In this document: piece by piece, positions 50,135-61,450 of the stretch | Position numbering within the stretch: position 1 is the first letter of the stretch | Layout of the letters: every line of letters starts with the position of its first letter | Made by a program: the position numbers and the translations under genes | The notes under the pieces: generated by a model | Told to the model about the DNA's origin: nothing | Seen by the model: only the letters and a program-made list of their open reading frames with translations | The model's database searches: none | Assembly: GCA_012934845.2 (NCBI GenBank) | Contig: WNNJ02001496.1 | Location: 1 to 64,000, forward strand | From: Pomphorhynchus laevis | Lineage: Eukaryota > Acanthocephala > Palaeacanthocephala > Echinorhynchida > Pomphorhynchidae | Reading direction: 5' to 3' | DNA length: 64,000 bases

Positions 50135-50510
50135 GCTACAACCTCTGCTCAATTATTTTCATTTATGTGTTGCTGATTTGAATTTACAAATTCTCTTATA
50201 ATAATACAAAAATGGAAATTTAAATTTTAAAATAATGTGTCTAATTATAAGTCAAGCTTTTTTAATTATTTTTGTAAATTATTAACAAGCAAATTTCCAG
50301 ATATTGTTCAATTTAGAAACTTTCATACTTGAAAATTGTATAACGATTGATAATCATTTGACATAAAGGAAAATTTGATATGTGCATGTAAATGAACACG
50401 CTCCTATCTTAAATAGAGAAATAGCTGCAGAATTCTGACAACATTGCAGTTCCTTCTAAACCACAATTTCTATAAAATTAAATACATTTTTAATCTATCG
50501 ATGAATTTAT
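50135..50510 (+). repeat. Conserved intron block, fullest copy
   Basis: Includes the 5' part CAACCTCTGCTCAATTATTT and everything listed for the block at 26840-27290. E21 follows about 200 bp downstream. Confidence 0.75.
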
Positions 50511-50724
50511 TAAATATTAATTAACATTAGAATATTTTCAGCCATAATATAATTTACAATTATATTATTTGAATTTTATTATTTAATTCCACATTTATTT
50601 AATGTCACCATTTATCTTTGAAACTTGTAATTTTATAATTCTAAATTCAAACAAAATTTTCTTACAATTAGTACTTTTATTTAACGATAATTAATTTACT
50701 CTTACAATTTAATTTTCTGTCTAG

Positions 50725-50790
50725 AGAATTTTACAATACTGAGATGTTGAAGATGAGACCATTGGAAATTTATAGTAATGCGACTCAATT
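50725..50790 (+). CDS. E21: 66-nt A-type mini-exon
   Basis: Acceptor CTGTCTAG (C in place of T), donor GTAAGT. The peptide begins EFYNTEMLKM and ends EIYSNATQ, with an NAT sequon. It ends TT. Preceded by a full copy of the conserved intron block (50135-50510). Pairs with E22. Confidence 0.86.
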
Positions 50791-51270
50791 GTAAGTTTTC
50801 GTGAATTTAAATATTATAATTATATTAAATTATATTATAATTTAAATTTTATATAAAAATTAAAATATTTAAATATTTGTGTGAAATTGGTGTTATTCGA
50901 TTTAAAAAATATTTAATTTGTCATCAGTTATTGTTTGTTATCGCAAAGAGACAGTTCCCAGATTATTGACACATTGTTTTACGAAATAGTTACCTACATT
51001 AATATTTTTATGAAAAATCAATTTTATAATTTTCATAAATGCTTTCAGTTTGTTTCGTAAAAAAATAACATCTTGAAATATTATTGTATGGTTTTGAATA
51101 AACGTATTCGATGTTTCTTGTCAGTAATAAATATAGTTTACGAACACATTTTAAAATTTAAAAATTTAAAATTATTTTTGTTACAACATTTAAAGTTATT
51201 TTTGCTTAACATATAAATATATTTCAAAACATATTTCTGTTTTTAAATGTATGATAATTTATGTGTTTAG

Positions 51271-51336
51271 AAAATTCATCAAGACGCAATTGAACTCAAA
51301 ATTGTCTGTGCTTATTTATGATAACGTTTCAAATAT
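51271..51336 (+). CDS. E22: 66-nt B-type mini-exon
   Basis: Acceptor TGTGTTTAG, donor GTAAGT. The peptide begins KFIKTQLNSK and ends LIYDNVSN, with an NVS sequon. It ends AT. B partner of E21, and similar to E16 and E24. Confidence 0.87.
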
Positions 51337-53950
51337 GTAAGTGCCAACATGTATAAATAATTAATCTCTGCGTATAAAATATTTAATTTGTATTTTTTAT
51401 GAAAACATTTTCTACTTTAGTAATCATTTGTTTGTTTTTGTAATTGCGAGCAAGATATATTGAATTTAAAAGTATATATAATATTTTTAAGTTCAATAAA
51501 GTTTATTAGTTTAAAAGTATAATATTTTTTATATATAAAATAGTACAAAATCATGTCAAATAAAAAACTAATTCGTTGTACTAAGATTATCTTAAAAGAT
51601 TAACTTATTTATTTAACTTAAAAGTATATTTTCATTGTTATATAATAAAAAATGTCAAATCACCTCTCTTCTGATTTCATGTATTTTGCGTTTTATTTAT
51701 TCAAACAAAGAAAATGTATAAATTCTGTGTACTCTATCGAGTAACAACTTAAATTTACACTCGTTTCTCATTGTGCTGTTATATTCTATACCAATTAATT
51801 TATTAATTAATTTCAAATGTTTGTAATTGAATTACATGATTAAAAAATGTTGTATGATGCTGGAACATCATTACATTCGTTTAAATTATTTTTCTGCTGT
51901 TCTTGATGAATGTACATATGTAATGAGTTATACCATTCACTAATTAAAACTTGCCTTATTATTTTCGATTAAAAACGAGTATGAGGTTTAAAAAGCTTAA
52001 TAAAGTGCTGGAATATATATTAAGATTATATGTATTTGACTGCTCTATCAGTACGTATCATTTCTGACTATTTTTGTTATCAAATGCATAAATATTAAAT
52101 AAGTTGACTATTTATGACTATTAAATGTAAGATGTAAGAGGTAAACCACAGCGAAGAAAAACTAATAGGTTGTATGTATAATATCCGTTCAACAAAATAT
52201 AAAATATTTATTATAGAACGGTAAGCTATGAAGTAAAAAGGGATTAGGATCAATTTTAAATTTTTTCTGTAACACTTTTCGGTAAGTGCTTTTGAATCTT
52301 TGAGTAGTTTTATTTGACATTAGTATTTCACAAATGGATGAGTGTTTGGAACATTCATTTGGTTGTGTTTAAAGTGTTTCTAAAAAGTTGTAATGCTTAT
52401 TGAGAGCTCTCTTACATCAGAAGTTCATTCTTACCATTGAAAAGCTAAATTTGTAACTGTTATTTAACCATTTTGAATAGTTACTTCATTGATTCACGAT
52501 ACTTCTCAAACCAAAATGCTCATCACATATGATAATGCATTAATGTTGTTAACCTTGTATACACAAACCAGTATTACGATCATGTCAAGGCTACATAGTG
52601 CATATTCGTTACAGTGTCTACCATATAGCTGATACTACAATTCTTTAACCGTTTGTTAAGGCTCAAAATTCATATTTATTTTTCAGAATCGATAATATAT
52701 TCGTATTTTCATAGATATCTATTCGAACAGCGAACTAACACTGGTAGAGCTACCGATTCTTTAAATTCATTTTTTAATGTATACCCATCACATACCAATT
52801 ATGGAAATTATCGAGCTCCATTGTATTCCTCGTTTGCAATCTAGCCGTGTTAAAGATAAATTATTATTATTTATTTATTTATGGTTTTTATGTTTCCTGT
52901 CATACGACATCTAACTAGAAAACAATTAAAACATAGTTTTAATACATTAATTTAGTTAATTTCAAAAGGTATGTAGTTAACATAATACGTCTCTATGTAG
53001 TATAGGAAATCGATTTTTTATGTATATTCATTTAGTAATTCTCAATTCTAGCTTACTTTTTTGCATAAGCTATAATGCGGGTGTTATCTCCAATATTATC
53101 TCTGACAATACTATGATTGTCAGAGAGCTATTAAACTCAGAAATCCGAACATTGTTTAAGTTTTTATAATGACATGCACTCTCTCACGTGTTTTTCAGTT
53201 CAACATTTTACCCTAACAAATATGCCTTCTGTTTTCCATTCATTAATACTTGAGTAAAAGTTGAATTCGTAAACTTCACTGAATCTATTAATTACTGTAG
53301 AAAATAAGTAATTTTATTAATGTATTTAGGTCTTTTGCATTTATTGTTAAGTAAATTCGATTTTTTAGTGCTTGAACTTTAACTATTTTATCGATATTAA
53401 TCATAAAATAGTGTAATGTATCATATATTCCTAAATATGTGCATATTTTTGGTAATTATTGAAATATACATTATGCTATGAGGTAAAATATATTAAATAT
53501 GATTTAATATATGATTTAATTTTTGGATTTTGAACGAGTACAACCTTTACTTTTGACCTTTCCCGTATGTTACGACAATGGGTCGCACATAAGCTTGAGA
53601 ATGATGATGGACGTAAAGCTCTTTGAATGTCTGTTGATGGTACGAATCTGTCATCTCCATTCGACCCTTCAGTTTTAGCTTGTGTTGAAAAGCTGCATCT
53701 TATGAGGTCGTCCGTTTCGGATATCGAGCTCGAGCCAGATCGCTAGGTTGATGCAGATAAAGCTCGGCTCAATTATTTATATTTGTGTTGCTGATAAGAA
53801 TATCAAAGCGTGACTGGTATAATTTATATACATCATTATACCTTTACGAATTACGATATTTTGTACAAGAGCAAACCACATTATAAGTCGATCAAAATAA
53901 ATTGATATAAAAATAATAAATACTAAACCCATAATCTTCTTCCATTTCAA
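51337..53950 (+). other. Intron downstream of E22
   Basis: Contains the recurring blocks seen at 545-740 (here 53040-53230) and downstream of B exons (ACAAAGAAAATGTA at 51704). A 63-codon ORF at 52653-52844 has an acceptor-like TTTTTCAG but no known motif and is not called as an exon. Confidence 0.45.
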
Positions 53951-53952
53951 AT

Positions 53953-54922
53953 ATATAGTTATTACAAGAACAACGAAGCAGAAATTATATTTTTTGATAA
54001 AAAAATTCTATATTTCGATAGCTCCTGCTATCATCATCTGGATTACAATAAAATGTTTCACAATTTTTCTTTTTTCCCCGTGTTTACAACATTTATACAG
54101 AAATACAAGCATCGATGTGCCCCGCATTTCTACTTGAAAGAATTACGCCATCTTTAACAAAAATGCAATTGTTTATAAAATACCTTGTAAAGAATGCGAA
54201 CATGTATATGTTGGTCAAACCGTAAAGGTTTGGTTAAGCGTATTAAACAACATAATTATAATGTACGTCAAGGGACCGATTCTAGTGCTGTTGCTCAGCA
54301 TTTTGTGAGTTAGAATCATTCCGTTGATTTTGAAAATGCATCTATTTTATTATTTAAAAGTAACTTGTTATCTCGCATTATTCAAAAAGCGTATTTTATT
54401 AAAAAAGAACATAATTTAATGCTTAATAATAAATCCAATCACAACCTTAAATTAAATTTTAATTAATTATTCCAATATTACATTATTTTAATTTTTTCAA
54501 TTCGTTTGTTTTCTTCTAATTGCGTTATTATTTTGTTTTGGTTTAGATTAAATTATAATTTAGTACCCTACCTTAACATTATTTTTATTATTAAATTCGT
54601 ATTTTTTTCACTTAAGTTATGATCTTAAATTTTATTTTGTTTTATTATTCTGTTTATTTTTCTTTCTTTTTGTTGTTTTTAAAATATGTGTAAAAATTTT
54701 AGTGTATGATTGTTTTGTTTCTGAGTATTTTCTTTTTCATTTAAGTAGAAATGAGGGGCCCATCAATGCTTGTATTTTTGTATAAATATTGCAAACACGA
54801 GGAAAAATTGTGAAACATTTTATTGTAATCCTGATGATGATAGCAAAGCTATCGAAATATATAATTTTTTTATCAAATAAAGGATAATTTCTGCTTCTTT
54901 GATCCTGTAGTTACTATATATA
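53953..54922 (+). mobile_element. GIY-YIG PLE remnant between inverted ends
   Basis: Inverted arms of about 180 bp (53953-54138 and 54742-54922) share GAAGCAGAAATTATA..., TGTTTCACAATTTTT and the CTATC...GATAG motif. Between them the plus strand reads IYKIPCKECEHVYVGQT (54171-54222), the GIY-YIG start, then after a frameshift RIKQHNYNVRQGTDSSAVAQ and LLSRIIQKAYFIKKEHNL. That is the C-terminal endonuclease of canonical Penelope-like elements, which nicks target DNA. The RT part is absent, giving a terminal, dead fragment of a different lineage from the 46.9-kb element. Confidence 0.8.
54825..54862 (+). ncRNA. Hammerhead-ribozyme-like core, PLE end
   Basis: CTGATGA (54831-54837) is followed by a 6-bp stem GATAGC (54839-54844) / GCTATC (54848-54853) with loop AAA, then GAAA (54854-54857): the conserved core order of hammerhead ribozymes, which are known in PLE ends. 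One extra T lies before the stem and I could not place stem III and the cleavage site with confidence. The opposite arm has CAGATGA, breaking the core. Confidence 0.45.
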
Positions 54923-57286
54923 ACTAAAGTGTTCATGACTTAAATCTTATAAATACGATATAAATGTTATATAAATTATATAACATTATAATTAATGAAA
55001 TAATTAATTAATTAATTAATTAAACGAACAATATATAAAAATACTGTTCGTTTGCAAATTTTTATATTAATGTTGATTAAATTTATTATTTTGACGACAT
55101 TTTGCTATGCACAGTGAAAGAGTTTAGTTTCTATATGTCAATATATTCACACCGAATAATTATAATAATCAAAACAATTTAGATTTGAAATTCTTATAAT
55201 ACTGATATAATAATCAAAATTCTGATATTATAGCCAAATCAAAGTGTTTTGACTAAATGTGTTATACATTTAAGCTACAACCTCTTCTCAATTATTTTCA
55301 TTTATGTGTTGATGATTTTTACTCACCCATTTTTTAAATTCATACAAAAATGGAAATTTAAATTTTAAAATGGTGTGTCTAAGGTTTTATGTATCTGTGG
55401 TTTTTGAGCAAACCACATCATTAGTCAAACCACAATATAAAAAATTACAGTAATTCTGATGATTTAAAAATGAGGCTCAAATAATTATCAAATTTGTTTA
55501 ATCAAGAGGATATGCTCATGGAGAAATTTTGCGAGAATTTCGAAAACTTGAAACACTAAAACGAAAACTCCTCTTAAAACCAAAATTAGTTACTGACATA
55601 GTTTATGTTGTTCAAGTTTTTTTTGGACGAAGTTGCGTAATGGAATCAGCAACATGGTACGCACCTCGGCAAATTTGTAAAACAAAGGTTCAGCAATATT
55701 TGAATTTATCTTGAAGCTAGAAAATGCATAGTTTTTCGGATCAAATGCGACAGTAAAGACGTTTTGATCAGTTCTAGATTAATACATTCATCATAACAAA
55801 ATATTCAATATAAACATTCAATATAAAACATTAATTATATAATCCGTGGACTCGGTTAACTGATCTGATTTGTTTTAAATCGTCATCATCGTCATCAATG
55901 TTATCAATATTAATAATAATAATCTAAATACATAAAATTGTCAGTACGAAGCATAAAAAATCTGCTAATTTTGTACAAGTCAAACTATTGTTTACACCTG
56001 GCTCAAAATGTTGCCATTAGTTAATTTTTTTATTTGTAATAAGCTTTATAGTGTTTCAAAAGTAAGTCATTTTATGTTTGCCATTTATCTCGTTTAACCT
56101 TTTGTCTATTTGTATTTGTCATGCAGATTTTAGATTTTTATTATTGACAAAAATTATTATACCCAGTGAGTTTTCAGCAAACCACATCATCAGTCTATCA
56201 AAATAAATTGATTTGAAAATATTATTTGTTTAATAATTTTTATTCTAATGTTGATTAAATTTCCTATTTTGACGACATTGTGCTGTGCAAACTGAAAGAG
56301 TTCAGTTTCTATTTGTCAATATTAACACCGGTTTTTTTTAATAATCAAAACAATTCAGTTTTGAAATGCTTATAATAATGATATAATAATTAAAACTCTG
56401 ATATTATAATTAAATCAAAGTGGTTTGACTGAACATGTTATTAATTCAAGCTGCAACCTCTTCATTTTATCATTTATGTTGGGCTGATTTGATATCACCC
56501 ATTTTTTATAAACATACAAAAATGGAAATTTTAATTTTAAAATAGTGTGTCTAATTATAATTTAATAATATAATTATTAATAAATAATATAATTAATATT
56601 TTGTAAATTATTAATGATCAAATTTTTAATACTTGAAACTTCCATACTTGAAAATTATATATCGATTGATAATCATTTTACATAGAGAAAAATATAATAT
56701 TTACGTGTAAATGATCACGCTATAATGTCAGGTCGAGAAATAATCTTTTCCCTAATGTGAACAGAGTTCTGAAGTTTTATAAAACTGTTTGTATTTGTAT
56801 TTGTATTTTTATGGTAACCTAGTTTTAAATATTTATCCATTGAATTATTTCTATAAAATATAATAATAATTAATAATATTAATTAATAATATTAATAATA
56901 ATAAATGAATTCAGCACTTCTTACATATGGCCCGGGTCGTTGTTGAATATTTTTGCTGATGTTTTATTATTTTTTATATAATCATTTAAATGAATGAAAA
57001 TATAATATTTGCGTGTAAATGAACACGCTCCTATCTTAAATGGAGAAATAGCGTCAGAGTTCTGACAACATTACAGTTCCTTGTAAGTTCCTTGTAATAT
57101 TATCTGAATTTTATTATTTTAATGACACATTTGATTTATAGCTTTGTAAAATTATCTTTATATTAAATAATTTATTAAATATTTTCCGCCAAAAGAATAT
57201 CAACATAACCTACAATTAATTTAATAATTATTTATTAATTAACTTTTCTCTATAACTAATAAACGAAATATAATTTATCTGTTTAG
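54923..57286 (+). other. Intron upstream of E23
   Basis: Made of intron repeats: pieces of the conserved block (55265-55385, 56445-56800, 57000-57080) around the 0.9-kb duplication. No mini-exon signals found in it. Confidence 0.5.
55433..56330 (+). repeat. 0.9-kb duplication, copy 2
   Basis: Partner of 44439-45336, about 10,994 bp downstream. Copies diverge abruptly at both edges (AATATTAACACCG then different sequence at the right). Confidence 0.85.
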
Positions 57287-57352
57287 AGAGTTTGTCGATA
57301 CTGAGATCATGTCGAATTCGTCAATAGATATATTTGGTAACGCTACTGCGTT
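57287..57352 (+). CDS. E23: 66-nt A-type mini-exon
   Basis: Acceptor ATCTGTTTAG, donor GTAAGT; the other two forward frames are closed. The peptide begins EFVDTEIMSN and ends DIFGNATA, with NSS and NAT sequons. It ends TT. Pairs with E24. Confidence 0.87.
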
Positions 57353-57673
57353 GTAAGTGGCCGAGAATGTTTTTGGCTTAAAAATTTGTTTTATAGATCT
57401 GTAGTCGTTTATTATCACAATCATATTATCATTATTTATTATCACATTCTTCTTTTTATAATCACAAATGTTTTACAAAATAGTTACAGCATTATTATAT
57501 ACCATCAATTTAATAATTTACATTAATATAATATTTTTGTATTATTTTATTATATTGTTTTATTATTTTGTATTAAACATTTCTAAACAATTTGGCATCT
57601 TTAATACATCAAATGTTTTGTATTTCAAAACATTTTTTTAAATTGTGATAACGATGATAGATTTTGTGTTTAG

Positions 57674-57739
57674 AAAGTTCTCTAGAACAAAATTAAAGTC
57701 AGACTTATCATTGACTATTTACGATAACATCACAAATAT
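57674..57739 (+). CDS. E24: 66-nt B-type mini-exon, last seen
   Basis: Acceptor TGTGTTTAG, donor GTAAGT; the other two forward frames are closed. The peptide begins KFSRTKLKSD and ends TIYDNITN, with an NIT sequon. It still has a strong donor, so at least one more exon should lie beyond the window. A LINE inserted about 200 bp downstream. Confidence 0.87.
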
Positions 57740-57941
57740 GTAAGTACCAACACGTATAAATTATAAATATTTTCTTATTAAACGTTTAATTTATTTATTA
57801 CAAAAGCATATCTTTTTATTTCAATATTCATTTGTTTGCTTTTTAAATTGCAAGAAAGCGTGTTTTTTAAAATTTAATTTTTTATTTTTGTTGCCTTATA
57901 ATTAGAACTAATTTAAAAGTAAGAGAAGTCATTTTGATTTC

Positions 57942-57955
57942 CCAACATTAATAAT
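57942..57955. repeat. Target-site duplication of LINE-E, left
   Basis: CCAACATTAATAAT, exact match at 61481-61494. Confidence 0.85.
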
Positions 57956-58392
57956 AAAGATTTTATTAAAGAAAATACAGGCTGTAATTAAAAAGAGACA
58001 ATAGAGTCAGATAAGTAATAAATAAAGTCACCAAAACTTTCAACGGACTTTGACCCGAAGTTCATTGTTTAACCTCTTATATATTCTTCAACCATTCATG
58101 GCGGACCCCAAATCCAAAGGGATCTGAGCCCTCCAACCGATCCAGCACGTTGCTTTCCGACTAAACCACCCGGGGTCTGTCACACCCCCCGAAGAGTCCA
58201 GTCAGCGCGAACAATGTTTAGTAAGCGGGAGACAAGGAGCTTAAGAAACCTTAGTCTTTGCTCTGGGGGACGTCCTCTTGAGAAGAAGACTAATCCCGAG
58301 ATAGCCCAGGTGCCCCATAGGCGCACCTGAGTTTTCCCATTCAACGACATATGCTGGGGCCGTTTCAGAGCCCAAGCTCTCTTCAGGATAGT

Positions 58393-59380
58393 TCACCGAA
58401 ACCAGTTCACCGAAACGGTGAACCCCAGGTATTTTACTCGACTTGTGAAGATAGGAAGTGGTTCAGAGGCAAATAAAGAGGCTAGAGCAGAGAGTGCTAG
58501 TTTCTTAAGCTTTTGCTTCGTCGCAGAGGAGCCATGAAAGACAACCACATGCGATTTGGCGGAGTTTAAAACAAGATTGGACCTGGTTTCATCAGCGTAC
58601 ACCACTAAACGTTGATCGCGTTGTTTAAATATTTTGAAGAGATTTATGAAAGCAGCAAGATACAAGATAGGAGAAAAAGGGGAACCTTGAGGCACACCCG
58701 TAATAGGGTAGAACTGACGCGCATCAGGGTCATCATCATAGTAAAATCGCTTGGTGTACAGCAGTATCTCAACCCTGTTAACAATTCTCGCTGGCAACCG
58801 GAGGGACCTGAGAGAAGAGATAACAAAAGGAATGGCGATGCGGTCAAATGCAGCAGAAAAGTCAAGGAAAACAGCCACAGCAAGTTGATGGCTATTCTCC
58901 CGACAAAACTGATGCACTTCACCTACTGCTGAATGGACCGAGCGACCTTTGACGAACGAACCCATGGAAACCAGGTGGGATTAAATTTCGCCTACTTAAA
59001 TGATCGCGGATTCTATGTGCAAGCGCTTTATCGTAGATCGATACGAGGGAATTTTGAATCGAAATGGGCTGCAGGTCTTTAGGACATGAGACCGGATATT
59101 TTTTAGGTAAAAAAATTCTTCGACTAATATTGATACCGGCCACATCGGATGGGGTGGCTAAAAGCATTGTGACGGCCACCTCCCTTGTTTGATCGGCTGT
59201 CAAAAGCTGACAGACACGTGAAGAGAGTGGAGCGACGGTTGTGGAGGTGCCCGGAAGAGGTCCCCAGGCATTAAGAATATCTGGAACAGAAATATCTCTA
59301 CTCCTGAAGTCTCCCCAAGGCGGGATTGGTTGCGGTGATTGAGTGGCTCCATAATTTTGTAGGGATAGTGACTTCTCCAA
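58393..59380 (-). pseudogene. LINE-E reverse transcriptase, motif C damaged
   Basis: 59380-58919 holds the pre-RT part and finger region (LPKKYPVSCPKDLQPISI, IPPGFHGFVRQRS). 58965-58393, in another frame, holds motif A AVAVFLDFSAAFDRI, motif B ITGVPQGSPFSPILY and RLVVYADET where YADD is expected; a small deletion seems to join it directly to RSNLVLNSAKS. Not functional. Confidence 0.8.
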
Positions 59381-59879
59381 AACTTTTCCAAGGCCTATAC
59401 TACCTATCCACCAAGCAGCCCTATCCCTCCAACAAACAAACTTCTCCTTCTTGAAAATCTTCCAAAAGGAAGACTGAGAAGGGTTAAGACGAGCGATACT
59501 CGTCCTATCCTTACTCAGCTGGAACCGGTATCTGGTCCGCCAGTATTCAGTCGAGAGTGTTTATCTGGCAGAAGAACAGAGACCAGGGAGATGCAATAGT
59601 TTAGCTAGAGCCTTGAGTTTTGTCGTAGTGGGACTGAAAATGCGACCTTTATAGGTAGTCGATAAAATCGCGGTGGCTTGCGAAGAGAGATAGGAATTAA
59701 ATTTGGTTAAACTCTCATTGCCAATTCGAGGGAAGCGTTGGATAGCTGTCTGGAAGAAAGCCACTCTGATGGGGTCAAAGTGGAATCTTCTCTGAAGTAG
59801 CGAATCCTCCTCTATCCGCCAACGAATCAGGTCATGAGAGGTGGACAGATGTTGCCGCGATTGCTCCGTGCAGAAGGGT

Positions 59880-60461
59880 TTAAGCAACCACTACTCGTGG
59901 AGCAATAGTAAGTCGAGGAGAGAATTTGTTGATGTGCAATGAAAGGTGGGGTACGGTGGTTTTTTGAATAATATAACCGTTCTTGGCTCTGCAGAGTGCT
60001 GCATTAATCCAACGACCAGTTCTGTCGTTGAAGTCACCTAGTACCATGTCGTAGCCGCCATCAATTATTCCATCCAGGAGGTCACGGTTTTTATGAATCT
60101 CTCCTGGACGAATATAGACGTTGGCTAGACTGAGGCGTTTACCGTTCTTGACGAGTGAAACTACCAAACAAGACAGGGCTGGACACGAGAAGTTTAGAAT
60201 GAGGGAATACCTTAAAGAGCATTTAACTAAGGTCAAGAGTCCTTGAGATGAAGAGGAGTGAGGCGGGGTTATATACGGAGTATAGTGGGTATAAATGTGC
60301 TTAGGGATAAATCGAGTAATGTCCTGGGGTAGACGGATATACCGCGTCTCCTGAAGGACTATAACATCTGCGTCTCTACCAGATAGAAGCCTAAGTGCAG
60401 AAGCACCTCCCGAATTCCACTGAAGAATATTCAGTGAAAAAGGCTCGGGCTTACTCACCAT
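59880..60461 (-). pseudogene. LINE-E endonuclease domain
   Basis: A 193-codon open stretch with apurinic-type endonuclease motifs: ILQWNSGG near the start, VIVLQET (catalytic Glu region), LANVYIRPGE and MVLGDFNDRTG. This domain nicks target DNA for reverse transcription. Truncated by a frameshift before its end; the downstream RT is in other frames. Confidence 0.8.
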
Positions 60462-60492
60462 GTGACAGATCAGTTAGACATGGGCTGTCGAC

Positions 60493-61450
60493 CTAGACAG
60501 AGCTAGATGTGGAAAGGTTTCCCTTCCCACCACTAGCCCCGACATCGGCCGGTGCCCCCTGGGCAATATCTTCATTTCCCGGGGTGGAGCTTGTATTTCT
60601 GGCTTTAAGAAGTTTTCCTACCTTATTCGATGGGATCGGTTGAGCAGAGCCACCCCTTATTTTGGATTTGGGGTAGTACTCTTCATGACTAACAGTTGGG
60701 TTTTGTACCAAAGAGTTAACCAGCGGTTTAATTAAGTTCTCCATTTGCATAAGTATCATTTTCTTAGAGTTTTCTATTATGTACAAAATGTCCGCATAAG
60801 ACATTCTGTCAGGAGAATTGTCTTGTCTGCGTCAGAAAAAGAGGTCTTAGTAGCAGCAGACGAAGGAACCTATTTATTCTTGTATTTAGTAAAATGCTGG
60901 CACTTGCGGGACCAAGACGGATGCCCCAATCCGCAGTTGTTACAGAGTGGGTTTATACGTTTTCATAAGGCAATTTATATCTGAATCATCTGGAAAAAGC
61001 GGAAAGTTTGTAATTTTAATAGTAGCTTGTATAGGTTTAAAATTGAATGTTCCAAGATGCGAAAGATTCGTTGTAAAAAAGTCCATATATTGTTTTGCTA
61101 TATCAGCGGATGCAAAAGAAATTCTTAGTAAATTATCGCCAGTCTTAACTGAGTTAAACAGTATGCGACCTGGTAAATTGTTAATAAAGTCGCGAAGAAA
61201 TGTATTGAACAGTAGATGACGTTCAATAGGTTTAATACCAGCGATAAGTAATAAATTTTTCATTTTTGGAACAGGGGGAAGCTCCCCCGAGTCACCAGCG
61301 TCAGACACGAAAACATCACTTACCTTTTTTCGGTGAAATTATCGTCTTTAACAAGGAAATTACCTTTATCTGAATCCAATTTGCTTGAAAATTCGAGAGA
61401 TTTCGCTTTTTCCATGGAGCTTTGATGCTCCGACGTTGAAAAAATTGCAC
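60493..61450 (-). pseudogene. LINE-E ORF1 (nucleic-acid-binding), frameshifted
   Basis: A start MSAIFSTSEHQSS lies near 61450; an A-run near 61330 has lost a base. The middle (61308-60940) begins SDAGDSGELPPVPKMKN. One base is missing near 60945, after which a zinc-knuckle-like CNNCGLGHPSWSRKC follows; a further shift leads to the C-terminal part (60804-60493). Gag-like ORF1 proteins bind element RNA. Confidence 0.7.

Noticed and set aside
52653-52844. 63-codon ORF preceded by TTTTTCAG as an extra exon
   Set aside because: Wrong length class, no GTAAGT donor in register, no similarity to the array; related text at 46420 is not open.
1697-57739. Mini-exons as pieces of a dispersed transposon
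   Set aside because: All share one strand, phase and precise splice borders, and stay open while flanking introns decay; a transposon would not preserve that.
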